From contig NZ_OY781063.1 in NCBI RefSeq assembly GCF_963676285.1, positions 620,001-684,000 on the forward strand: 64,000 nucleotides of DNA. The letters run 5' to 3'. The notes below the pieces were generated by a model. It worked only from the letters and a program-made list of their open reading frames with translations. It was not told the DNA's origin and did no database searches. Positions 23,582-29,997 of this stretch are shown piece after piece (position 1 is the first letter of the stretch; the number at the start of each line of letters is the position of its first letter). The stretch comes from an uncultured Sphaerochaeta sp. GTDB taxonomy: Bacteria; Spirochaetota; Spirochaetia; Sphaerochaetales; Sphaerochaetaceae. The position numbers and the translations under genes are program-made.

Positions 23582-25504
23582 TTATTTGAAGAACAGGTTT
23601 TTGACTACCTCAAGGTTTGCCTTTCGATTTGCTTCTTCACTCTCATACAGCGTGGCAATTCTGTCCTTGTAGAACTCGGCTGTCTTGTATCGAACCAGCT
23701 TCATGGTGGAGTTTACCAGTCCATCAGCTTCACTGAATGGTTTCTCTATCAAGGCAAACCGGGTGGGAATCCACATATCAGGAATAGCTGTGGCATGAGT
23801 TTCATAGCTGTGAAGCTCAGAGATAATTCCATCAAGTGCCTGTTCGGGAGTCGAATATCCTTTGTCCTGAATCAAGGTGGTAACATCGCTCTCATTCAGG
23901 GTAACCAGTGCAGTGGTTATGACCTGATGATCGTTATACACCATCAGTTGGTTGATGATGGACAGGTGATTGATCATCACCTCCTCGATCTCCTCAGGGC
24001 TGTACTTCTCTCCATCCTTTCCAATAAGCAGTGCCTTCGCTCTACCGGTAACCACCAGGAAGCCATCTTCATCGTAGTACCCGAGGTCACCTGTCCAGAG
24101 CCAACCGTCTTTAAGAACCTCTGCGCTTGCCTTGGGATTCTTGAAATAGCCCTTCATCACATTCTCACCCTTGATAACAATCTCACCACGCTGACCAACC
24201 TTTGCCTCAGTGGTCTCATCAACCATGATCTTACAGATCTCACTCTTTGCAACCATTCCGCTGGTACCGAACTTGTACCGATGTGGGGAATTGCTGCTGA
24301 TAATCGGGGCAGCCTCAGTGAGCCCATAGCCCTGGAAGACAGGGACGCCGATGGCTGCAAAGAAACGCTGTTGCTTTGCCTCCAGGAGAGCTCCCCCTCC
24401 CACGCAGTAGAGCATGCGATTCCCAAAGATTTCTCTGAGCTTCGGAAAAACCAGGAGGTTCGCCAAGGTGTAGGGGAACCAGGTCTTGATTTTCACCCAG
24501 GTACCTCCTTTGTGGAATCCATCTCCATTACGAAGCATGCCAGCCTCAAGCCCACGATTGAAAATACCTTCTACAAAGGGTCCTTTCTGATGAATACCCT
24601 GAATCATCTTCTTCATGAAACTTCCCGTGATAGATGGAACGGTCATAAGGAATGAAGGATTTACTTCCACAAGGTTCTTTGGGAAGTTTCTGATGATCGA
24701 AGCATTTGACCCCCTGGAATCGACAAAGTGCAGGGTAATTCCCCTAATCAGTGCAGTGTAGATACCAACTGTGTGTGCGAAGCTATGGTCAACAGGAAGA
24801 ACCACCAGTGTCTCCATACTCGCATCGGGAAGCTTGAACAGGTCGATGGCATCATGCACATTTACATAGTAATTAAGATGGGTAAGCATAATACCCTTTG
24901 GATTACCGGTAGTCCCACTGGTGTAGCAGATATTTATCGTATCATTCTCTTCAATGGACTCTTCAGCGTCCTTAACCAAGCGAGGTTTCTGCTCCAGAAG
25001 ATTTGCCCCATCAAGCATCAGGGTCTCCCAAGGAACATAGTTCACATCCTGCTTCCAGTCTGATTCCCGAACTTGTTTTTCCAATCGCTCATCCTGCTCA
25101 TCGAGGTAGATGAACATGACAGGATGGTCAAACATGGGAAGGGCCTTTACCGCATTGCCGAGTGTATTTGAAGAGACTGCAAAAGCAACAGCTTCACTGT
25201 GGTTGATGCGGAATGCAATTTCCTCAGGAGTAAGCTTTATGGAGAGCGGCACACTGATCATCTTCGCCTTGATCAGGCCAAGTTCACAAGTAACCCAACT
25301 ACTCTTTCCCTCACTGAGAATGCCTATGGTATCCTCTGGCTTGAATCCATGGTTGAGCAGATATGCAGCCACATAATCGGACTCCACATCAGTCTTCTTG
25401 AAAGAACAAGCAACCCAGCCTGCATCAGTCTTTGTATTGGTATAGGTACGATCGCCATAACGTTTCGCAGCCTCGTGCAGCATTTCTATGATAGTTCTTT
25501 TCAT
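23582..25504 (-). CDS. AMP-dependent long-chain fatty acid-CoA ligase
   Basis: Adenylate-forming enzyme of 640 residues activating carboxylic acids, probably fatty acids, to acyl-CoA. Motifs in order: 'INICYTSGTTGNPKGIMLTH' (P-loop, about residue 195), 'GYGLTEAAPIISSNS', and 'WLWTGDLGYYDEDGFL' with 'GRAKALLIGKDGEKYSPEEI'. I use ATG 25504, which has GAGGAAT upstream; ATG 25519 adds five residues without a ribosome site. The GntR regulator gene 114 bases upstream is read the same way and may control it. Substrate chain length is not predictable. Confidence 0.88.
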   Translation of the reverse strand: MKRTIIEMLHEAAKRYGDRTYTNTKTDAGWVACSFKKTDVESDYVAAYLLNHGFKPEDTIGILSEGKSSWVTCELGLIKAKMISVPLSIKLTPEEIAFRINHSEAVAFAVSSNTLGNAVKALPMFDHPVMFIYLDEQDERLEKQVRESDWKQDVNYVPWETLMLDGANLLEQKPRLVKDAEESIEENDTINICYTSGTTGNPKGIMLTHLNYYVNVHDAIDLFKLPDASMETLVVLPVDHSFAHTVGIYTALIRGITLHFVDSRGSNASIIRNFPKNLVEVNPSFLMTVPSITGSFMKKMIQGIHQKGPFVEGIFNRGLEAGMLRNGDGFHKGGTWVKIKTWFPYTLANLLVFPKLREIFGNRMLYCVGGGALLEAKQQRFFAAIGVPVFQGYGLTEAAPIISSNSPHRYKFGTSGMVAKSEICKIMVDETTEAKVGQRGEIVIKGENVMKGYFKNPKASAEVLKDGWLWTGDLGYYDEDGFLVVTGRAKALLIGKDGEKYSPEEIEEVMINHLSIINQLMVYNDHQVITTALVTLNESDVTTLIQDKGYSTPEQALDGIISELHSYETHATAIPDMWIPTRFALIEKPFSEADGLVNSTMKLVRYKTAEFYKDRIATLYESEEANRKANLEVVKNLFFK

Positions 25505-25618
25505 TATATTCCTCTTCATCAGCTAGTAGTCTTTACTAACACTTATACAGCCGATGTCAAGAAAACACAAGGAACAAACCATGTAATCAGTGGGAGAACA
25601 TGAATTTTTAATACAACA

Positions 25619-26353
25619 TCAGATACTTGCAGAAACGTCCGATTGATCCTCAACAGCAAATTCGTACATGAGTCCGTTGAAGACCTTGGTGCACCTTCCG
25701 ATTACCGTCCCGTCATCAAGGACGCAAAGGCCTCTGCACCAGAGGCTGGCAGAACTGCAATCGATACCAAGTTGCTTGCAAATCTCCTCATTCGGGTTGA
25801 TGGCTGCAACCTTGCCCTGGACGAAATGGCATTTCTGGCCAATATGCCAACTCACCAGATCAAAAAAGGAGCGTTCACTCTCATCACCAAGCAAGGCAAT
25901 CTCTTGCCCGAATTGTGAGGTGACGTAGTAATCGCTCAAAACTGATGGCTTGCCATCTACGATATGCAAACTCTTGAAATGCCAGAGCTCGCGTTCGGTA
26001 GGATCATCGGAGAAGTGCATCTGCGTACGATCTGCAGTCGATGCTTCTACTTTCTCCTTCAAAAGAATCTTATAGTAACCGTTTTTCTGGGAGTCTTCTC
26101 CATTCATTGGCAATTGAGGATACCCAAGACCTACAACTTTGCGTTTAAACAAGACAAAGGACCCTCGTCCACGAGTACGTGAGATGTATCCCTGACGGAC
26201 CAAACCATCCAAAGCACGTCGGATAGTAACACGAGAGACTCCATATTGTTCACAGAGTTCCATTTCGGTAGGAATGCGATATCCTTCCGGCCATTCACCG
26301 AAAATGATTTTCATTTGCAGCTGTGTGAAAACAGTCTTGAATTTCAATGCCAT
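25619..26353 (-). CDS. GntR-family transcriptional regulator with UTRA domain (HutC subfamily)
   Basis: A 244-residue repressor: N-terminal winged helix ('MKIIFGEWPEGYRIPTEMEL', 'YGVSRVTIRRALDGLVRQGY', 'RTRGRGSFV') followed by a UTRA ligand-binding domain (about residues 85-240, 'LWHFKSLHIVDGKPSVLSDY'). UTRA regulators usually sense sugars, sugar phosphates or other small metabolites. ATG 26353 has GAGGAG upstream; the frame is open 21 codons further without a ribosome site. A 20-base near-palindrome overlaps its own -10 and suggests autoregulation. Possible targets are the downstream acyl-CoA ligase and the divergent encapsulin operon (inference). Confidence 0.88.
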   Translation of the reverse strand: MALKFKTVFTQLQMKIIFGEWPEGYRIPTEMELCEQYGVSRVTIRRALDGLVRQGYISRTRGRGSFVLFKRKVVGLGYPQLPMNGEDSQKNGYYKILLKEKVEASTADRTQMHFSDDPTERELWHFKSLHIVDGKPSVLSDYYVTSQFGQEIALLGDESERSFFDLVSWHIGQKCHFVQGKVAAINPNEEICKQLGIDCSSASLWCRGLCVLDDGTVIGRCTKVFNGLMYEFAVEDQSDVSASI

Positions 26354-26394
26354 GTGTGTGCTCCTCTGATTTGTGCAAGCTTTAGGAGTAAAAT

Positions 26395-26414
26395 GTATAC
26401 TAATATTATAATAC
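26395..26414. promoter_or_regulatory. Candidate operator of the GntR regulator
   Basis: GTATACTAATATTATAATAC is palindromic at 16 of 20 positions and covers the -10 of the regulator promoter, the expected place for autorepression. Confidence 0.5.
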
Positions 26415-26433
26415 AAATCAGTTTTTTGTTCAG
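26405..26433 (-). promoter_or_regulatory. Candidate promoter of the GntR gene
   Basis: Consensus TATAAT on the minus strand (26405-26410) with a weak -35 (TGAACA or CTGAAC at 26427-26433) 16-17 bases upstream. Confidence 0.5.
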
Positions 26434-26758
26434 TAAGGATTTTGTCTTATTTAGAAGATAGTTTCAATACTTATAAGCTATATTTTTGTACTTATTGTGA
26501 CATTCATGAAATACTAATATTTTTTTACACGTGTAACAAACCCCAATTTACCACTACAGCACCAGACAAAGCCTCGTGAAGAAAAGGGTGAAAAAGAGAC
26601 AAAGCAACAGGTGCTTGTATACAACCTATCTATCGAGAGATAGCATAGCTTAGGGCGTCTTTTCTCTCGATTCACAAGATTTTTGCTCATCAGGCCTTTC
26701 TTTCTTGGCAAACCATGAGTATCATTAAAGTAATACAAAGTCTTATTAGGAGGATAGT
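26434..26758. other. Long intergenic region before the encapsulin operon
   Basis: About 325 bases without a credible gene between the GntR promoter and the encapsulated ferritin gene. It is AT-rich and holds three palindromes: TTACACGTGTAA (26525-26536, perfect), TTGTATACAA (26615-26624, perfect) and an imperfect one, GTATCATTAAAGTAATAC (26719-26736), plus a small hairpin CTATCT/AGATAG (26626-26643). No well-formed sigma70 promoter is evident next to the encapsulin operon; TTGGCA at 26705 lacks a well-spaced -10. Confidence 0.6.
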
Positions 26759-27103
26759 ATGGCTTACAGTGAACCTTATGATGCAATAGACGAAAAGACG
26801 CGGGATATCTCCCGTGCAATCACCAGCCTGAGAGAAGAACTCGAGGCGATCGACTGGTACAACCAGCGGGTGAACACCACCAAAGATACAGAACTGGCTG
26901 GTGTAATGGCACACAACCGCGATGAAGAGATCGAGCATGCAGCCATGACCCTCGAATGGCTGAGACGTAACATGGACAAATGGGATGATGAACTGAAAAC
27001 CTATCTTTTCAGCAGTGGAAGCTTACTGGAAGTAGAAGAAGGTGGTGAAGGTACCGAAGGTTCCTCTGCAACTTCGCTCTCAATTGGTGACTTGAAGAAA
27101 TAA
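26759..27103 (+). CDS. Encapsulated ferritin (EncFtn), nanocompartment cargo
   Basis: A 114-residue ferritin-like protein of the two-helix EncFtn class, which forms ring-shaped decamers and oxidises Fe(II) inside an encapsulin shell. By comparison with Rhodospirillum rubrum EncFtn as I recall it, the ferroxidase ligands are Glu27, Glu57 and His60 ('HNRDEEIEHAAMTLEW'), with Trp33/Tyr34 and entry-site Glu26 and Glu29 ('REELEAIDWYNQRV'). A flexible acidic linker leads to a C-terminal 'SLSIGDLKK', matching the encapsulin cargo-loading peptide. Ribosome site AGGAGG. The shell gene follows after 22 bases. Confidence 0.93.
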   Translation: MAYSEPYDAIDEKTRDISRAITSLREELEAIDWYNQRVNTTKDTELAGVMAHNRDEEIEHAAMTLEWLRRNMDKWDDELKTYLFSSGSLLEVEEGGEGTEGSSATSLSIGDLKK

Positions 27104-27125
27104 GAATGATCCAGGAGGTACATGT

Positions 27126-27911
27126 ATGGATATGTTCAAACGTGAATTAGCCCCTCTCTCATCTGAGGCTTGGGCAGAAATAGAAAACAGGGCAAAGGAA
27201 GTATTACTTTCCCGTCTTACCGCACGCAAGGTAGTCAACGTCAATGGACCAAAAGGAATTGACTTCACTGCCATCAGTGAAGGCCGACTTACCTTGGTTG
27301 ATGATGGAGACGTAAAAGCTGGGGTTTATACAGCAAAACCCTTGACCGAAGCGAGGATCCGCTTCTCCCTCAATAAATGGGAGCTGGACAATCTAGCCCG
27401 CGGTGCGAAGGACATTGATTTTGATGCGCTGGACGCTGCCTTAGAAAAACTGGCTCTGTTTGAAGAGCGCGCCATCTATGATGGATATGAAAAAGGTGGT
27501 ATCAAGGGACTGAAGGAATCGAGTGAGCATAAGGCTCTGACCTTTGGCAAGGAATCCAGTGATATTCTTGCCTCAATCACCGAAGGCCTTATCCTTCTCA
27601 AGAAAAGTTATGTGCATGGCCCCTACTCCCTTATCGTAGGAAAAGAGGGATGGATTGCACTGAACAAGGAAGCTCATGGGCAGAATCTGCTTGAAAGAGT
27701 GGAGAGGATGCTCGGAAGTAAAGTAGTCTACTCCCCGAATATCGAGGGAGCACTCCTGCTTCCTTATAATAGCGAAGACCTTGAGCTGACTATTGGACAG
27801 GACTTTGCCCTAGGCTATGAGACCCATGACACCAAGGAGGTAACCCTCTTTGCAACTGAGTCTTTCACCTTCAGGGTACTGGAACCCAAGGCTATCGTAG
27901 TCTACAAGTAA
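27126..27911 (+). CDS. Encapsulin shell protein, family 1
   Basis: Capsid protein of the HK97 fold that self-assembles into an icosahedral nanocompartment; 261 residues, normal for family 1. Recognisable stretches are the N-terminal 'RELAPLSSEAWAEIENRA', 'ARKVVNVNGPKG', 'EARIRFSLNKWELDNLARGA', 'GPYSLIVG' and the C-terminal 'ESFTFRVLEPKAIV'. The upstream cargo gene makes this an iron-storage or iron-detoxifying compartment. ATG 27126 has AGGAGGTA at proper distance. A terminator follows. Confidence 0.95.
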   Translation: MDMFKRELAPLSSEAWAEIENRAKEVLLSRLTARKVVNVNGPKGIDFTAISEGRLTLVDDGDVKAGVYTAKPLTEARIRFSLNKWELDNLARGAKDIDFDALDAALEKLALFEERAIYDGYEKGGIKGLKESSEHKALTFGKESSDILASITEGLILLKKSYVHGPYSLIVGKEGWIALNKEAHGQNLLERVERMLGSKVVYSPNIEGALLLPYNSEDLELTIGQDFALGYETHDTKEVTLFATESFTFRVLEPKAIVVYK

Positions 27912-27942
27912 GACAAACCATCAACATATGTGCTCATTTGGA

Positions 27943-27972
27943 AGGCCGGGCTCACTGCCCGGTCTTCTTTCA
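27943..27972 (+). terminator. Terminator of the encapsulin operon
   Basis: Nine-pair stem AGGCCGGGC / GCCCGGTCT with a 5-base loop, followed by TCTTT. Confidence 0.75.
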
Positions 27973-27993
27973 GCCTCAAGCAATTAAATAGAA

Positions 27994-28146
27994 TTCGGCA
28001 TATTCTATAATTGCCGAATCATATTCAATTCATTAACAGATACGATTGATACATCCCTGGGGTAATCTCACAATTCCTCAAATAAAGCAAACCCCCTCAG
28101 TCGATTGACCAAGGGGGAAAAGAGCGCCAGAAGGGAATCGAACCCT
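27994..28146. repeat. Left direct repeat of the AbiE island (truncated tRNA-Gly 3' end)
   Basis: About 153 bases nearly identical to 29732-29884. It begins with the inverted pair TTCGGCA...TGCCGAA, continues through a block of about 70 bases that matches exactly (28022-28091), a copy of the tRNA terminator (CCCCCT...AGGGGG), and ends with 24 bases of the 3' end of tRNA-Gly (28123-28146, acceptor and T-arm). The match to the tRNA stops inside the T-arm. This is the scar expected of site-specific insertion at a tRNA gene. Confidence 0.9.
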
Positions 28147-28170
28147 TGTTATCAATTACCTATCACCACG

Positions 28171-29079
28171 TCACACAAGATCATCCAAGTGCCATGCCCC
28201 TTCTTCACTGCTCCATATAGAATGAAAATTTTCATCACACTGAATGGCTTTTACAACCGGAAGTAGGAATTCTTTAATTTTTTCCACAGACTCCGGGAAA
28301 CCTACAGGTATCAGGGCCTTTTTTATTTTTATGAATGCATTCCATCTTGAAATACGGACAGGATCATTCATGTATTCTGTGGTGAAAGCAACTATATCTT
28401 GGAACGACGTCCTTCTTTGACGAAACGTCTCAGCTATTGCATTCTGTAACACTACTCCATCAATATTTTGTGTTTTGCTCAGAATGTAGATGTCATAGAA
28501 ATCTTTGTATCTACTGTTTGCGTATCCAAGTTGTACAATAGCCTCAAATTTTTCCGCAATTACGGACTCAATCGAATATGCAAAAATCACTGGTTCATCC
28601 GTACCAAGAATCGTGGGGAAACCCAACTGCACTCTTTCAGGATACACAACATCTCCAAAACCAATATCGAGAGAGATAGGAATACGTGTCCTATCTAGAT
28701 ATGCTCTCACTGAAACTCTCACTCCATGGTACGCTTTCACTTGAGAAATTATTTGGAATTCAAGTGTTTTTGCATCAAAATTCAATCCATCATCAGCCTC
28801 GCATGCAATTATTTCCCCAAATATGGATCTCATACTTTCGATGTCATTACTTGTGTGATGAGCAAGTAGGTCAACATCAGCAGTAGATCTAGCAAAATTC
28901 TTATCATATAAAGCATATAGAAATATTCCACCTTTCAAAGTAAAATTCTCGACATACTTCGAAATGGAAATTCGATACACCATCCGTTCAATTCCATACA
29001 GGATTAACACATCCTGAAATGTGTGATTGGTGCGTATGGCATAATTCCTTAGCTGAGCTTTCAAAGATTGAACATTCAT
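28171..29079 (-). CDS. AbiEii/AbiGii-family nucleotidyltransferase toxin
   Basis: Toxin half of an AbiE-type (type IV-like) toxin-antitoxin and phage-defence pair; the family transfers nucleotides to target RNA, shown for the related MenT toxins on tRNA. The 302-residue protein has the nucleotidyltransferase core 'LKGGIFLYALYDK' then 'RSTADVDLLAHH' (Gly50-Gly51, Asp68 and Asp70), and downstream 'ESVIAEKFEAIVQLGYANSR' with 'YKDFYDIY', all typical. I take ATG 29079, which overlaps the antitoxin stop by one base (TGATG); the open frame extends 14 codons upstream. It is more AT-rich than its surroundings and lies between direct repeats. Confidence 0.9.
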   Translation of the reverse strand: MNVQSLKAQLRNYAIRTNHTFQDVLILYGIERMVYRISISKYVENFTLKGGIFLYALYDKNFARSTADVDLLAHHTSNDIESMRSIFGEIIACEADDGLNFDAKTLEFQIISQVKAYHGVRVSVRAYLDRTRIPISLDIGFGDVVYPERVQLGFPTILGTDEPVIFAYSIESVIAEKFEAIVQLGYANSRYKDFYDIYILSKTQNIDGVVLQNAIAETFRQRRTSFQDIVAFTTEYMNDPVRISRWNAFIKIKKALIPVGFPESVEKIKEFLLPVVKAIQCDENFHSIWSSEEGAWHLDDLV

Positions 29080-29663
29080 CAAAGTAGCACCTGCAAGTAT
29101 GTATCCAAGGTACTCCTGCATTGCAGTATTTCTGCATATCTATAGAGTTGATTAATATTCCTATCTGCCCTTTTCAGATAATTTGTAAGAACCTCCTTTG
29201 TTTCTTCAATACCAATCTTATTTCGAAAAGAGATGATATCCACGACAGTTTTTTCAGTATTGTAAACGGAAATTTCATGTACAGCATCGGAGTATTTTGA
29301 GATACCTGTCTCAAATCGTAGCTGATTAAAATAGTGCAGATGTATCTGAGGCCATTCAGGCAAGGTTGCTATTTTCATTTTCCTTTCAATTGCCACATCA
29401 ACGCCTTCTGGTTGAAATGTAGTGAGGTGGTACATTCTTGCTGCACTCATAAGACAAACAATCCCTTTCGGGACATACGCATATACATAAAACAAATCGG
29501 ACTCATCTCCTACATATTGGAGATTCTCATAGAATTTTCGGTTGAGTTTCTTTATAACTTTTTTTTCCACTAACCTATTTATCTTATAGTGAGAAAGCCC
29601 TAATTTCCTTAGGTCATCAATTGAAAAAATCTTTACCTCGTTTGACAACTCAAGCTGTTTCAT
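29079..29663 (-). CDS. AbiEi-family antitoxin / transcriptional autorepressor
   Basis: A 194-residue protein with an N-terminal winged helix ('FSIDDLRKLGLSHYKINRLV' then 'KKVIKKLNRKFYEN') and the AbiEi C-terminal domain ('GIVCLMSAARMYHLTTFQP', 'VYNTEKTVVDIISFRNKIG'). AbiEi proteins repress their own promoter and neutralise AbiEii. It is upstream of and coupled to the toxin gene. A good promoter precedes it inside the island, so the pair can be expressed independently of the host tRNA. Confidence 0.9.
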   Translation of the reverse strand: MKQLELSNEVKIFSIDDLRKLGLSHYKINRLVEKKVIKKLNRKFYENLQYVGDESDLFYVYAYVPKGIVCLMSAARMYHLTTFQPEGVDVAIERKMKIATLPEWPQIHLHYFNQLRFETGISKYSDAVHEISVYNTEKTVVDIISFRNKIGIEETKEVLTNYLKRADRNINQLYRYAEILQCRSTLDTYLQVLL

Positions 29664-29687
29664 CCTCTATTACTCTCACTCAGAAGC

Positions 29688-29716
29688 AGTATACCATATA
29701 CATTATTAACACTCAA
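29688..29716 (-). promoter_or_regulatory. Promoter of the abiE pair
   Basis: Minus strand TTGAGT (29711-29716), 17-base spacer, TATACT (29688-29693), 24 bases before the antitoxin ATG. Confidence 0.65.
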
Positions 29717-29731
29717 ATTATTTCAACTAAT

Positions 29732-29884
29732 TTCGGCATATATTTTTTTTGCCGAATCTTATTCAATTCATTAACAGATACGATTGATACATCCCTGGGG
29801 TAATCTCACAATTCCTCAAATAAAGCAAAACCCCCTCAGTCAATGACCAAGGGGGCTGAGAGCGCCAGAAGGGAATCGAACCCT
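29732..29884. repeat. Right direct repeat of the AbiE island, overlapping intact tRNA-Gly
   Basis: Near-identical partner of 27994-28146. Its right end is the 3' 24 bases of the complete tRNA-Gly gene. Differences are confined to the loop of the TTCGGCA/TGCCGAA inverted pair, a one-base indel in a C/A tract and a few bases near the terminator. Confidence 0.9.
29831..29855 (-). terminator. Terminator of tRNA-Gly
   Basis: CCCCCT / AGGGGG stem with an inner GTC/GAC pairing just downstream of the tRNA on the minus strand; a copy lies in the left repeat at about 28091-28116. Confidence 0.65.
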
Positions 29885-29932
29885 CGTCTCATGCTTGGGA
29901 AGCACGAGCACTAACCATTGTGCTACTGGCGC
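29861..29932 (-). tRNA. tRNA-Gly(CCC)
   Basis: Minus-strand cloverleaf: acceptor GCGCCAG / CTGGCGC with discriminator T, anticodon loop TTCCCAA giving anticodon CCC, T-arm 'AGGGTTCGATTCCCT'. CCA not encoded. Its 3' end is duplicated at 28123-28146. Confidence 0.93.
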
Positions 29933-29944
29933 ATCTGCCATTGG

Positions 29945-29973
29945 ATAATAGCAAAATAGGGAGAGGATGTAAA
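29945..29973 (-). promoter_or_regulatory. Promoter of tRNA-Gly
   Basis: Minus strand TTTACA (29968-29973), 17-base spacer, TATTAT (29945-29950), 12 bases before the tRNA 5' end. Confidence 0.7.
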
Positions 29974-29997
29974 CAACTATTTCCAGAGTATATGATT

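Noticed and set aside
23378..24655. 425-residue plus-strand open frame opposite the acyl-CoA ligase
   Set aside because: It is antisense to a well-supported gene, has no recognisable domain, odd residue composition and no ribosome site.
26514..26819. 101-residue minus-strand open frame in the gap before the encapsulin operon
   Set aside because: Cys/Phe/Arg-rich composition without motif, no ribosome site, and it runs into the ferritin gene on the other strand.
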